From Deltaproteobacteria bacterium (GTDB taxonomy: Bacteria > Desulfobacterota > Desulfuromonadia > Desulfuromonadales > BM103), in assembly GCA_024636155.1 (NCBI GenBank), contig JAGXHM010000135.1, forward strand, positions 1 to 64,000: DNA of 64,000 bases, in the 5' to 3' direction. Made by a program: the position numbers and the translations under genes. Each line of letters starts with the position of its first letter. Within the stretch, counting starts at the first letter, position 1. This document shows positions 45,614-54,708 of the stretch, one piece after another. A model generated the notes under the pieces. The model was not told the origin of the DNA, made no database searches, and saw only the letters and a list, made by a program, of their open reading frames with translations.

Positions 45614-46285
45614 CTATTCCTCCTTAAGAACGTAACCGATGCCGCGAACCGTATGAATCAATTTCTTGGCATAGTCGCGGTCAACCTTTTTACGCAGATA
45701 GTTGACGTAGACGTCGATGATATTGGTGAATGAGTCAAAGGTGTAATCCCAGACATGTTCGGCGATCATGGTCCGCGTCAGCGTCGTCTCCGGGTTACGC
45801 ATGAAGAATTCCAGCAGAGCATATTCCTTCGCCGTCAGGTCGATTTCCTCATCGCCGCGCCAGACTTTGTGCGCCACAGGATCAAGACGCAAATCCGCAT
45901 AAGTGATTTCCGCGCCGCGCTCATGGGTGCCGCGACGAGCCAGGGCCCGCACACGCGCCAGAAGTTCAGCGAAAGCAAACGGCTTGGTCAGGTAATCGTC
46001 ACTGCCCGAGTCGAGTCCGGCTACGATATCCTCTACCGTATCCTTGGCAGTCAGGCAGAGTACCGGGGTTGCTACTTCCTTTTCACGCAAGGCTTTGATT
46101 GCCGCCAGACCATTCATCTTCGGCAGCATGATGTCCATGAGGATCAGGTCGTAACTATTCAGTGTCCCAAGCTCGACACCTGACTCGCCATCGTAGGCAA
46201 CATCAACAGTAAATCCCTCGCCTTCCAGACCGCGCTGAATAAAACTTGCAACTTTCTTTTCGTCTTCTACCACGAGGATACGCAT
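45614..46285 (-). CDS. OmpR-family response regulator
   Basis: A 223-residue regulator: receiver with EDE acidic pocket, Asp in LILMDIMLPKMNG and Lys in LTKPF, and a winged-helix DNA-binding domain (LTAKEYALLEFFMRNPE, VDVYVNYLRKKVD-type recognition segment, HTVRGIGYVL). First gene of the operon with the kinase downstream. The sequence is closest in style to CusR-like regulators. Confidence 0.93.
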   Translation of the reverse strand: MRILVVEDEKKVASFIQRGLEGEGFTVDVAYDGESGVELGTLNSYDLILMDIMLPKMNGLAAIKALREKEVATPVLCLTAKDTVEDIVAGLDSGSDDYLTKPFAFAELLARVRALARRGTHERGAEITYADLRLDPVAHKVWRGDEEIDLTAKEYALLEFFMRNPETTLTRTMIAEHVWDYTFDSFTNIIDVYVNYLRKKVDRDYAKKLIHTVRGIGYVLKEE

Positions 46286-46356
46286 GATAACTTCTCCTTT
46301 AATTTCTCTGTTATCTATTGGTTAACTAAATCAATAATGAGTCATGCTAAAACGAT

Positions 46357-47163
46357 TTATTTTAACCCCAGACGAACCAGGACTTCGTTGGCGGTTTCTT
46401 CAACTGCCTTGCTTGAGACATCGACAACCACCCAGGGGTGACGTCGAAAAAGCTTTCTGGAATCCTTCAATTCCTCTTCTATCTCCTCATAATCGGCATA
46501 AGCGGCTCTGGGATCTTGCCCCAGGTTGCGTAAACGCGCTGCGCGCACTTCAACCAGTCGCTGAGGATCAATAACAAGTGCTGCTATTTTCTTCGGGTCG
46601 ACGTCAAAAAGTTGCGATGGAGGATCAATCCCTTTGACCAGGGGGACATTGGCAACTTTCCAGCCTCTATGGGCCAGATAGATGGAAAGTGGCGTTTTGC
46701 TGGTTCGCGAAATCCCCACCAGTACGATATCGGCCAAATAGAGGTTGCGTGGTTCCTGACCATCGTCATGCTTAACGGTAAATTCAATCGCCTCGATACG
46801 ACGGAAATAGGCCTCGTCAACCCCATGTAACAGCCCGGGCGTTTCTTTCGGTGAACGACCAAGGCAGTGAGCAACTTTCAGCAGCAGAGGCGTCAGCAAA
46901 TCAATGCTGACCAGACCCAGTCCATCACATTCATCATGAACTAATTGAGCAAGCTCCCGATTAACAATAGTGTAGACAACAAGACCTTTATTACTCAGCG
47001 CTTCATCCAGCGCCTCGTAGACCTGATTCTTGGTACGAACGTTGTTAATGCGCGTCATCCGAGCCGGCTTGTCGCGGAATTGAGTCAATGCTGCCAGAAC
47101 CATTTTTTCGGCTGTCTCACCGGTGGCATCAGAGAGCAGATAAATTACCTGAGCAGTTGACAT
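46357..47163 (-). CDS. ppsR: PEP synthase regulatory protein PpsR
   Basis: A 268-residue bifunctional kinase/pyrophosphorylase (DUF299) that switches phosphoenolpyruvate synthase by ADP-dependent phosphorylation. The N-terminus [19 protein letters not shown] and the P-loop-like [16 protein letters not shown] are family hallmarks, with [11 protein letters not shown] near the C-terminus. It is single on the minus strand, divergent from prmA. It fits growth on lactate, where gluconeogenesis must be controlled. Confidence 0.94.
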   Translation of the reverse strand: MSTAQVIYLLSDATGETAEKMVLAALTQFRDKPARMTRINNVRTKNQVYEALDEALSNKGLVVYTIVNRELAQLVHDECDGLGLVSIDLLTPLLLKVAHCLGRSPKETPGLLHGVDEAYFRRIEAIEFTVKHDDGQEPRNLYLADIVLVGISRTSKTPLSIYLAHRGWKVANVPLVKGIDPPSQLFDVDPKKIAALVIDPQRLVEVRAARLRNLGQDPRAAYADYEEIEEELKDSRKLFRRHPWVVVDVSSKAVEETANEVLVRLGLK

Positions 47164-47280
47164 TACACATCCTCATGAAAACGTCAGCAAAGTCTAACAG
47201 AATCTAATGAAGATGCAAACACCAAAAGACCTGACTTACGGGTCTTATAAAGATAAATCAGTAACTTCCGGAGATCCGCC

Positions 47281-47305
47281 AATACCCATATGGGGTATTT
47301 TTTTA
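47281..47305 (+). terminator. Terminator-like hairpin upstream of prmA
   Basis: AATACCC-ATATG-GGGTATT followed by a run of seven T's. No plus-strand gene ends just before it, so it may be an attenuator in the prmA leader or simply an AT-rich accident. Confidence 0.35.
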
Positions 47306-47413
47306 GACATAAGTCTTGTCTCTCATTAGATTGTGCGTCATTATTTCAGAGCTCACCGGCGCAGGTCAAGAATTTCTATTGCAATACCCCACAAACTTCG
47401 CTAAACAACCTTT

Positions 47414-48334
47414 ATGATGAATAAATGGTTGGAAATGCGCCTGACGGTCCCGGATCAGGCAGTCGACCTGGTTTCACAGGCTTTGATGGGAATTGGCTGC
47501 ACCGGAATCACCGCAGCAGAAAAGGTTTTGGATACTTTTGTCGTTCCGCCACCTGATTCTCTTACCAACGACCCGGTTTTACGCGCCTATTTCATTTATC
47601 CAGAAAACGTGGAAACACTCTGCCTGACCGTGCAGGAAGCCCTGTCCAGTCTCGCTGATATCTATCCGGAGTTAGCTGAAACACGCTTGGATTATCGAGA
47701 GCTGGCTGACCACGATTGGGCAAGCGACTGGCAGCAGCACTTCCCACCCTTCAAAATCGGCAGCCGTCTCGTCATCCACCCTTCATGGATCGACTGGCCA
47801 GCAACGGATGAAGAAGTGGTCCTCACGCTGGACCCGGGGCAAGCCTTTGGCACCGGCACCCACGCGACCACCGGCCTCTGTCTTGAGGCCTTGTCTGACC
47901 ACTTCGAAACCACCAGTCCTCCACAGCGAGTTCTGGACGTTGGCACCGGTTCCGGAATTTTGGCCATGGCCTGTGCAGCCCTTGGCGCAACAGAAGTCGT
48001 AGCTTGCGATATCGACAGTGACGCCTGCCAGGTTGCCATCGCCAATATTCAGCAAAATCAGCTCTCGCAACAGATTTCGATCACTGACAACCCGCTTGAT
48101 CAGATTCCGGGAGAATACAATCTGGTGCTGGCCAACATCCTGGCGGCAGAAAATATTCGCCTGGCAACCAGCCTTGTGGAACGCCTTGCAGCGCAAGGCC
48201 GTCTGGTCCTCTCAGGAATTCTGATTGAGCAGGAGCGGCAAGTCATCGATGGCTTCGCTGATTTTCCACTGACGCTGCTCTCCACAAACCACCGTGACGA
48301 GTGGACCTGCATCATCTATCAACGACATGAGTGA
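47414..48334 (+). CDS. prmA: Ribosomal protein L11 methyltransferase PrmA
   Basis: A 306-residue SAM-dependent methyltransferase. An N-terminal substrate-recognition domain is followed by LDPGQAFGTGTHATTGLCLE and SAM motif I VLDVGTGSGILAMACAALGA, and NILAAENI close to the end. An ATG pair (47414, 47417) offers two starts; no strong ribosome site is visible. It overlaps rsmE by eight bases. Confidence 0.95.
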   Translation: MMNKWLEMRLTVPDQAVDLVSQALMGIGCTGITAAEKVLDTFVVPPPDSLTNDPVLRAYFIYPENVETLCLTVQEALSSLADIYPELAETRLDYRELADHDWASDWQQHFPPFKIGSRLVIHPSWIDWPATDEEVVLTLDPGQAFGTGTHATTGLCLEALSDHFETTSPPQRVLDVGTGSGILAMACAALGATEVVACDIDSDACQVAIANIQQNQLSQQISITDNPLDQIPGEYNLVLANILAAENIRLATSLVERLAAQGRLVLSGILIEQERQVIDGFADFPLTLLSTNHRDEWTCIIYQRHE

Positions 48335-49109
48335 TCCTTTACGATTTTTTGTCCCCGCAGAGAGCCTGCAAAGCGACCAGGTAGCTATTACCGGCGAGCC
48401 TTATCACCATCTGCGCAACGTTTTACGCATCAAGACGGGAGCCATTGTTCTACTGCTTGATGGCTTTGGTCACTGCTGCGAGGTCCAGCTTGAACAACTG
48501 CAATCAGAACAGGCGACGACTCGGGTGATACGCCGCTGGCAGGACACCTACGTAACCCTGCCAATCACCCTGTTTCAAGCATTACCAAAAGGCGACAAGT
48601 TTGACCTGGTTCTGCAAAAGGGAACTGAATTGGGCGTCAGCTGTTTTCAACCGCTAGAGACGGAATATGCGATTCCTAACCTGAACGCAACACGGCTGAG
48701 TAAGCGCGAGCAACGCTGGCAAAGAATTGTCAGTGAAGCAGCCCGCCAGAGCCGTCGCAGCTTTCTTCCTGAGGTAAAACCGCTACAAAAGCTGGCAACA
48801 GCGCTCAATGAACCTTCCGGTCATCTCAAGCTGGTTCTGTGGGAAGCTGGCTCTGTTGCCCTCGCAGCAGTTCTTCCGGAACAAGCCCCTGCAGGAGTAA
48901 CTTTGCTCATCGGCCCGGAAGGCGGTTTCTCGGCAACCGAAATCACACTCATAACTGCAGCAGGCTTTCAGGCTGTCCATTTAGGCCCGCGAATTCTTCG
49001 CACCGAAACAGCAGGCTTGGCAGCGACCCCCATCTTGCAGTATCTTTATGGTGATTGGCAGTGTCCCCCTGTCAGCAGCCATTCAAATCAGTACAAGGAG
49101 AACCTATGA
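48327..49109 (+). CDS. rsmE: 16S rRNA m3U1498 methyltransferase RsmE
   Basis: A 260-residue SPOUT methyltransferase. MSDPLRFFVPAESL is a typical N-terminus; HHLRNVLRIKTG belongs to the PUA-like domain; SEAARQSRRSFLPEV and LLIGPEGGFSATEI with LGPRILRTETA form the knotted SAM site. The ATG at 48327 gives the family start within the prmA end. Overlaps the next gene by four bases. Confidence 0.95.
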   Translation: MSDPLRFFVPAESLQSDQVAITGEPYHHLRNVLRIKTGAIVLLLDGFGHCCEVQLEQLQSEQATTRVIRRWQDTYVTLPITLFQALPKGDKFDLVLQKGTELGVSCFQPLETEYAIPNLNATRLSKREQRWQRIVSEAARQSRRSFLPEVKPLQKLATALNEPSGHLKLVLWEAGSVALAAVLPEQAPAGVTLLIGPEGGFSATEITLITAAGFQAVHLGPRILRTETAGLAATPILQYLYGDWQCPPVSSHSNQYKENL

Positions 49110-49510
49110 AGTGTCCAAAATGCGGATATCACAGCTTTGATCACCTGGACAGCTGTAAAAAGTGTAGCCATGACCTTGTCGCACACAAAGAGAAATTCAA
49201 CTTACATGGCTTCTTCTCCCCAGGGCAAACAGCAACAACGATAAAGCGGGACCCCGTCATAGACGACAGCTACGAAGAAGAGGAGACACCTGCTGATGGT
49301 TCCGTAGACTTCGGCTTCGACTTCCTCGACGAAGAAGAACCCGTTGGCAAGGATTCGAAAGACATCTCACTCGACGACGACAATCTGGATATCAACATCG
49401 ACCAACCTTTTGGTGCTGACAGCGAGACCATACCAGCCGATGACCCGGCACCAGGCAGCAAAAGCGACTCCAATAACAAGCCGGGGAAAGGCCCGGAGTT
49501 CGCCTTTTAA
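49106..49510 (+). CDS. Zinc-ribbon protein with acidic tail
   Basis: A 134-residue protein starting MKCPKCGYHSFDHLDSCKKC, a CxxC-x9-CxxC zinc ribbon, followed by a long, very acidic low-complexity region (EEEETPADG, LDEEEPVGKD, LDDDNLDINI). The start overlaps the rsmE stop (ATGA) with AAGGAG before it. Function unknown; similar short zinc-ribbon proteins are common in Geobacter-like genomes. Confidence 0.8.
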   Translation: MKCPKCGYHSFDHLDSCKKCSHDLVAHKEKFNLHGFFSPGQTATTIKRDPVIDDSYEEEETPADGSVDFGFDFLDEEEPVGKDSKDISLDDDNLDINIDQPFGADSETIPADDPAPGSKSDSNNKPGKGPEFAF

Positions 49511-49541
49511 GCATAACCGAATTCATCCTGAGCATACTTTC

Positions 49542-49582
49542 AGCCTCGCCTACCCATCAGGGTAATGGCGGGGCTGTTTTTT
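49542..49582 (+). terminator. Rho-independent terminator after the prmA-rsmE operon
   Basis: Stem AGCCTCGCC / GGCGGGGCT (one G-U) continues into TACCC/GGGTA, followed by GTTTTTTG. It closes the prmA-rsmE-zinc ribbon transcript. Confidence 0.88.
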
Positions 49583-49651
49583 GTTGGATTCATCAGATGG
49601 TCAGCCCTTCTAAGCGTGCGTATACGTTAGTTGCAAGCCATTTTAACCCCC

Positions 49652-49697
49652 TTGACATGGGCAAAGAGAAACGCTACCTTTCTGAATGAACGTTCAT
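49652..49697 (+). promoter_or_regulatory. tetR-efflux promoter with TetR-type operator
   Basis: A -35 TTGACA (49652-49657) and a weaker -10 TACCTT (49675-49680) are 17 bases apart. Immediately after, AATGAACGTTCATT (49684-49697) is a perfect 14-bp palindrome like those bound by AcrR/TetR-family repressors. It lies 15 bases before the regulator start, so the operon is probably self-repressed. Confidence 0.78.
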
Positions 49698-49711
49698 TTC
49701 GGAGAAAATGC

Positions 49712-50296
49712 ATGACATCAGCGAGCCCCAAAAAGCGTAACGACATATTGAAAGCCGCTCTAGAGCTATTTGCCGAGCACGGTTTCCATAATGCGCCGAT
49801 GGCTCAACTGGCCAAACAAGCCAATGTCGCGGTTGGCAGCATTTACCGCTATTTTAAAGATAAAGATGAACTGATCCACGCGTTACACACCGAGGTTGAT
49901 ATCGCCCTGCAAAAGGCTCTGATCAGAGAAGTTGCCCCGGCGATTTCCACGCAACAGCAATTTGTGAGGCTCATTACCAATCTCACCCATTATCTGCAAG
50001 CGCATCCCCACGAGTTCAAATTCCTGGAGCAGTACTATAACTCTCCGTTTGGAATTGAGATAAAACGCGAGAAGTTGCTTACTTCGGCGCCTTCGGGCCG
50101 CCAGAGTGCTTTTGGGCATTTCTTTTCCGGCACGGCAAGGGAGAGCATCAAACCCTTGTCGACACATACGCTACATGCTCTGGCGTTCGGTCCCGTGACT
50201 TTCTTACTCCGTGATGCAATCTCCGGACTGGTAACGCTGGATGACATACTGATCAAAAGCCTGGCCGAAGGATGCTGGGATGCTATTAAGAAATAA
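49712..50296 (+). CDS. TetR-family transcriptional regulator
   Basis: A 194-residue repressor starting MTSASPKKRNDILKAAL; the ORF-track start is 27 codons upstream and would lie in the promoter. The helix-turn-helix covers ~10-55 (FAEHGFHNAPMAQLAKQANVAVGSIYRYFKDKDEL in pattern). The C-terminal ligand domain is unassigned. First gene of an RND efflux operon, so it likely senses an efflux substrate. Confidence 0.9.
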   Translation: MTSASPKKRNDILKAALELFAEHGFHNAPMAQLAKQANVAVGSIYRYFKDKDELIHALHTEVDIALQKALIREVAPAISTQQQFVRLITNLTHYLQAHPHEFKFLEQYYNSPFGIEIKREKLLTSAPSGRQSAFGHFFSGTARESIKPLSTHTLHALAFGPVTFLLRDAISGLVTLDDILIKSLAEGCWDAIKK

Positions 50297-50358
50297 GGTT
50301 TTAGTCCGCAATCCCGTTGTTGATATTGACATTTAAAAGTATATGGAGTCTTGAAACA

Positions 50359-51567
50359 ATGAAACGAAAACCTGGCACGTCAGAGGCTCAATCAAACCCG
50401 CACCAAAGTGTTCCAGGGCTGGTTAAGTCTGGATTAACCCTTAGTGGTTTGATGCTCCTGGTCACCCTGCTGGCCACCTTAGCCCTGACCGTGGAAGCTA
50501 CCGCGGCACCAGACAAGAATGCAGGCCCGCCTCCACTGGTCACCATTGCCACTGTTGTCGAGCAGGATGTGAACCCGGCAACGGAATACGTGGGCCACGT
50601 GGAGGCAATTCAAAGTGTCGACCTGCAGGCGCGGGTTGGTGGTTTTCTGCAACAGGTCAACTTTAAGGAGGGGAGCAAAGTTCGTGCTGGCGATACTCTT
50701 TATGTCATCGAACAAGCCCCTTATCAAGCCAGGGTGGCTGTCGCTAAAGCCCGTGCAACCAAAGCCCGGGCCACTCTGACCCAGGCGAGTAATTATCTGA
50801 AACGAATCCAGGCTGTCCGCACCGGCGGCGTTTCCGCGACCGACATCGAATCGGCCGAAGCGGCCGAGTTAGAAGCCAGTGCAGTGTACGCGGAAGCCCA
50901 GGCAACCATGGCTCTGGCTGAACTCGATCTCAGCTACACCAGGATTCTGGCACCGATCCGTGGCCGCATCGGCGCGACCTCACTCACCGTCGGCAATCTC
51001 TGTGGACCAACTTCAGGAACGCTGGCCAGAATCGTGCAAACGGATCCGATTCGCATCCAGTACTCGGTCAGTGAAAATGACCTTGCAGCGATCAACCTGG
51101 CCCAGGCAGACGCCGCCTCCAGCAGGGACAAAAACTTGCTACGTGCACAGATCAGGCTACCGGGAGGAGAGATCCTCAAACTCACCGGACAGCTGGACTT
51201 TGTCGATAATGTGGTCGATGCAAGCACTGGTACGATCAGCGTGCGACTGGTCTTTGACAACCCTGACGGACTGCTGCTGCCGGGACAATATGTGACCGTT
51301 TTGCTTAGCCACAACCAGGCTAAAAAGATGCCAGTGATACCACAATCAGCCGTTCTGGAAGATCGTGACGGCCGTTACGTACTGTTGGTCGATGCACAAA
51401 ATCAAGTGGAGCAGCGCCGCATCAGCACCGGAGTCATAAGCGGCATGTTGTGGACAATTGAATCAGGTCTGAGTGCAGGTGAAACGATCATTGTGCAGGG
51501 CGTGCAAAAAGTTCACCCCGGGCAAACTGTCGAGACCACCACTGCCGACGCAGCGCAAGGAAACTAA
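50359..51567 (+). CDS. RND efflux periplasmic adaptor (AcrA/MexA type)
   Basis: A 402-residue membrane-fusion protein. An N-terminal hydrophobic segment (LSGLMLLVTLLATLALT) serves as signal or anchor; no lipobox cysteine is seen. Lipoyl-like halves (VDLQARVGGFLQQVNFKEGS and YTRILAPIRGRIG) flank a helical hairpin; ISGMLWTIESGLSAGETIIVQG closes the beta-barrel part. The ATG at 50359 is preferred over the ORF-track start. Three bases separate it from the pump gene. Confidence 0.92.
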   Translation: MKRKPGTSEAQSNPHQSVPGLVKSGLTLSGLMLLVTLLATLALTVEATAAPDKNAGPPPLVTIATVVEQDVNPATEYVGHVEAIQSVDLQARVGGFLQQVNFKEGSKVRAGDTLYVIEQAPYQARVAVAKARATKARATLTQASNYLKRIQAVRTGGVSATDIESAEAAELEASAVYAEAQATMALAELDLSYTRILAPIRGRIGATSLTVGNLCGPTSGTLARIVQTDPIRIQYSVSENDLAAINLAQADAASSRDKNLLRAQIRLPGGEILKLTGQLDFVDNVVDASTGTISVRLVFDNPDGLLLPGQYVTVLLSHNQAKKMPVIPQSAVLEDRDGRYVLLVDAQNQVEQRRISTGVISGMLWTIESGLSAGETIIVQGVQKVHPGQTVETTTADAAQGN

Positions 51568-51570
51568 ACC

Positions 51571-54500
51571 ATGATCTCGCGCATTTTTATTGATCGGCCA
51601 CGTCTGGCCGTAGTGGTGTCGGTGTTTATCACTCTGGCTGGTCTGATCGCCATGTTGAACATTCCGGTGGCCCAATATCCCAAGATCACCCCACCAGAGA
51701 TTCGGGTCTCTGCCACATATCCCGGCGCCAACGCCGAGGTTCTGGCAAACAGCGTAGCCTCAACGATTGAGGCCGAAGTTAATGGCGTTGAGAACATGTT
51801 GTACATGTCTTCTTCCTCTTCAAATAGTGGCCAATACAGCCTCAGCGTCACTTTTGAGGTCGGCACTGATACTGATATCGCCCAAGTCAATCTGCAGAAT
51901 CGGGTGCAGGCAGCTATCGCCAAGCTGCCGCAGGAAGTGGTCGATCAAGGGGTCACCGTGCGCAAGGGGTCGGCGGACATGCTCGGCGCGATCAGCTTCT
52001 TCTCGCCGGACGAAACGCGGGACAAGCTGTTTTTGAGCAACTACGTCAGCAGTTCCATTAAAGATGCCGTGGTACGCCTGAATGGCGTCAGCGATATCAA
52101 TATCTTCGGCGAGCTGGAATACAGCATGCGCATCTGGATGGACCCTGCACGCATGACTGCTCTAGGCATGACGGCCGATGATTTGATCAGCGCCATCCGT
52201 CAGCAGAATATTCAGGCTGCAGTTGGTTCCATTGGCGCCGAGCCGGTCAATACCGGGCAACAGTTGCAGTACACTCTGACCGCCCAGGGGCGGTTACAGA
52301 GCGTCGAAGAGTTTGAAGATATTGTCCTGCGCTCGAATGCACAGGGCGGGATGGTGCGGATTAAGGATGTCGCCAGGGTTGAACTGGGAGCAAAATCCTA
52401 CAGCACCCGAGCGATTCTCAATGGTGGATCAGCGGTCACTCTGGCCATTTATGGTTCACCGACCGCCAACGCGCTGGCGACGATGCAGGCCGTTAATGCT
52501 GAGTTGGTGAAGCTCGCCAAGAGTCAGCCGAGTGGCGTCGAGTATCAGACCATCTACGACTCGACCAAATATATCGCCTCAGCGATTCATGAAATGATCT
52601 GGACCCTGTTTTTGACCTTTCTACTGGTGGTCGGTGTAACCTTTGTTTTCCTGCAGGATTGGCGTTCAACCCTGATACCGACGGTGACGATTCCGGTCTC
52701 TTTGATCGGTACCTTTGCGGTGCTGCTGGCCCTCGGCTATAACGCCAACACCATCTCCCTCTTTGCCCTGATCATGTCGATCGGACTGGTGGTCGATGAT
52801 GCTATCGTCGTGGTCGAGAACGTTTACCGCGTCATGCACGATGAAGGGCTCAGCCCCAAAGATGCGGCGATCAGAGCGATGGGGCAGGTCACCGGCCCGA
52901 TCATCACCACCGCCCTGGTGCTGCTCGCAGTCTTTATCCCGGTCGCCTTTCTTCCCGGCATTACCGGCCAGCTCTACAAACAATTTGCCGTCACCATCTG
53001 TACCGCTGTGGTCATTTCGGCAATCTGCGCCCTGACGCTGAGTCCGGCTCTCTGCGCCGTTATGTTGAGGTCGCCGAGCCCTGCCCGATTCTGGCCGCTA
53101 GTCTGGTTCAACAAGGCATTAAATAAATCACGCAAGGGTTATGTCGCCGGTTCCGCCTGGTTGATCCGCTGGAAATTTGTCGCTTTACTGGCACTCGCAC
53201 TCGTTATGGGAACCAGCTATTTTCTCTTTAACAACCGTCCAACCAGTTTCTTGCCGCAAGAGGATCAGGGTCTCATCTACCTAAACCTGCAACTTCCTGA
53301 AGCGGCCGCCATGAGCCGCACCGATCTGGTGATGCAACAAGTGACTGCAGAGTTGCGCCAGATCGAAGGGGTCAGCAGCGTTCTCGGGGTTAGCGGCTTC
53401 AGTCTGCTCAGTGGCCGCGGTGACAATGTCGGTTTCGGTCTGGTGATTCTGGCCCCCTGGAATGAACGGCCCGGCGCCGCCCTGCATGTCGATGCCATCT
53501 TGAAAAAGGCCCAACAAAAACTGGCGGCGATTTCATCGGCCAACATTCTGGCCTTTACCCCGCCACCGATTCGCGGCCTGGGTCGAACCGGCGGCTTCGA
53601 CTTCCAATTACAATCGTTGACCCAAAAATCTCCACAAGAGTTTGTCGCTGCAGCACAGGCGCTGGTCGTCGCCGCGAATCAGGATCCGGCGTTGAGCCGA
53701 GTATTCAGCACCTATACCGCAAACAATCCGCAAATTGCCTTGAATATTGACCGCGATCGGGCTGAGACCCTCAAAGTTCCCGTCAGTGCTATCTTCTCGA
53801 CTTTACAAGCCCAGCTTGGTGGACGCTATGTCAATGACTTCAACCTGGCAAACCGTGGTTATCAAGTCAAGATTCAGGCCGCCACCGAGCAACGCGATTC
53901 GATTGATGACATCAGCCGACTCTATGTACGTAGCAGCGCAGGGAAGATGGTGCCGATGACCAGTCTGTTGACCCTGTCGACCGAGTTAGGGCCGCAAACT
54001 GTCGATCGTTACAACCAACTCAACAGTATCAAGGTGAATGGCGGAGCGGCAGCAGGCTACAGTTCCGGCGAGGCGATGGCGGCGATGGAACGGATTGCGA
54101 CCGAAACTCTCCCGGAAGGGTATAGTTTCGACTGGTCTGGCATGTCCTATCAGGAGCGCAAGAGCAGTGGTCAGGTGGTGATCCTCTTCGCGCTGGCGTT
54201 GCTTTTTGCCTACCTCTTTCTGGTCGGCCAGTACGAAAGCTGGAACATTCCCTTATCAATCATCATCTCGGTTCCGGTAGCAACCCTGGGGGCACTGGCT
54301 GGTCTCTGGTTGACGGGTGGGAGTCTCAGTATCTACGCGCAGATCGGTCTGGTACTGCTGGTCGGTCTGGCAAGTAAGAACGCGATTCTGATCGTTGAGT
54401 TTGCCCAGTCAAGGCGTGAGGACGGACTTTCCATCGCCGATGCAGCAGTAGATGGCGGCCGGATTCGTTTTCGCCCGGTACTGATGACATCATTCACCTT

Positions 54501-54708
54501 TATCTTCGGTCTGGTGCCGATGGTCATCGCCACCGGTGCTGGCGCGGGCAGTCGTCAAGCGATCGGCATCACGGTTTTCAGCGGCATGCTCAGCACCACC
54601 CTGTTTGGAATATTTCTGATTCCGGTCCTCTATTATATCTTTCAGTCGGCTCGCGAAAAAGGCAGTGCATGGCGCTCCCGAAGACAGGCAAAGAGAAATC
54701 ATGAATAA
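51571..54708 (+). CDS. RND multidrug efflux permease (HAE1/AcrB type)
   Basis: A 1,045-residue, 12-helix inner-membrane proton antiporter. The N-terminus MISRIFIDRPRLAVVVSVFI is typical; IAQVNLQNRVQAA and the TM4 proton-relay pair in SIGLVVDDAIVVVENV are intact, and the two homologous halves end with LLVGLASKNAILIVEFA and MTSFTFIFGLVPM. Length matches AcrB/MexB. It works with the adaptor upstream and the outer membrane channel downstream, which overlaps its end by eight bases. Confidence 0.95.
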   Translation: MISRIFIDRPRLAVVVSVFITLAGLIAMLNIPVAQYPKITPPEIRVSATYPGANAEVLANSVASTIEAEVNGVENMLYMSSSSSNSGQYSLSVTFEVGTDTDIAQVNLQNRVQAAIAKLPQEVVDQGVTVRKGSADMLGAISFFSPDETRDKLFLSNYVSSSIKDAVVRLNGVSDINIFGELEYSMRIWMDPARMTALGMTADDLISAIRQQNIQAAVGSIGAEPVNTGQQLQYTLTAQGRLQSVEEFEDIVLRSNAQGGMVRIKDVARVELGAKSYSTRAILNGGSAVTLAIYGSPTANALATMQAVNAELVKLAKSQPSGVEYQTIYDSTKYIASAIHEMIWTLFLTFLLVVGVTFVFLQDWRSTLIPTVTIPVSLIGTFAVLLALGYNANTISLFALIMSIGLVVDDAIVVVENVYRVMHDEGLSPKDAAIRAMGQVTGPIITTALVLLAVFIPVAFLPGITGQLYKQFAVTICTAVVISAICALTLSPALCAVMLRSPSPARFWPLVWFNKALNKSRKGYVAGSAWLIRWKFVALLALALVMGTSYFLFNNRPTSFLPQEDQGLIYLNLQLPEAAAMSRTDLVMQQVTAELRQIEGVSSVLGVSGFSLLSGRGDNVGFGLVILAPWNERPGAALHVDAILKKAQQKLAAISSANILAFTPPPIRGLGRTGGFDFQLQSLTQKSPQEFVAAAQALVVAANQDPALSRVFSTYTANNPQIALNIDRDRAETLKVPVSAIFSTLQAQLGGRYVNDFNLANRGYQVKIQAATEQRDSIDDISRLYVRSSAGKMVPMTSLLTLSTELGPQTVDRYNQLNSIKVNGGAAAGYSSGEAMAAMERIATETLPEGYSFDWSGMSYQERKSSGQVVILFALALLFAYLFLVGQYESWNIPLSIIISVPVATLGALAGLWLTGGSLSIYAQIGLVLLVGLASKNAILIVEFAQSRREDGLSIADAAVDGGRIRFRPVLMTSFTFIFGLVPMVIATGAGAGSRQAIGITVFSGMLSTTLFGIFLIPVLYYIFQSAREKGSAWRSRRQAKRNHE

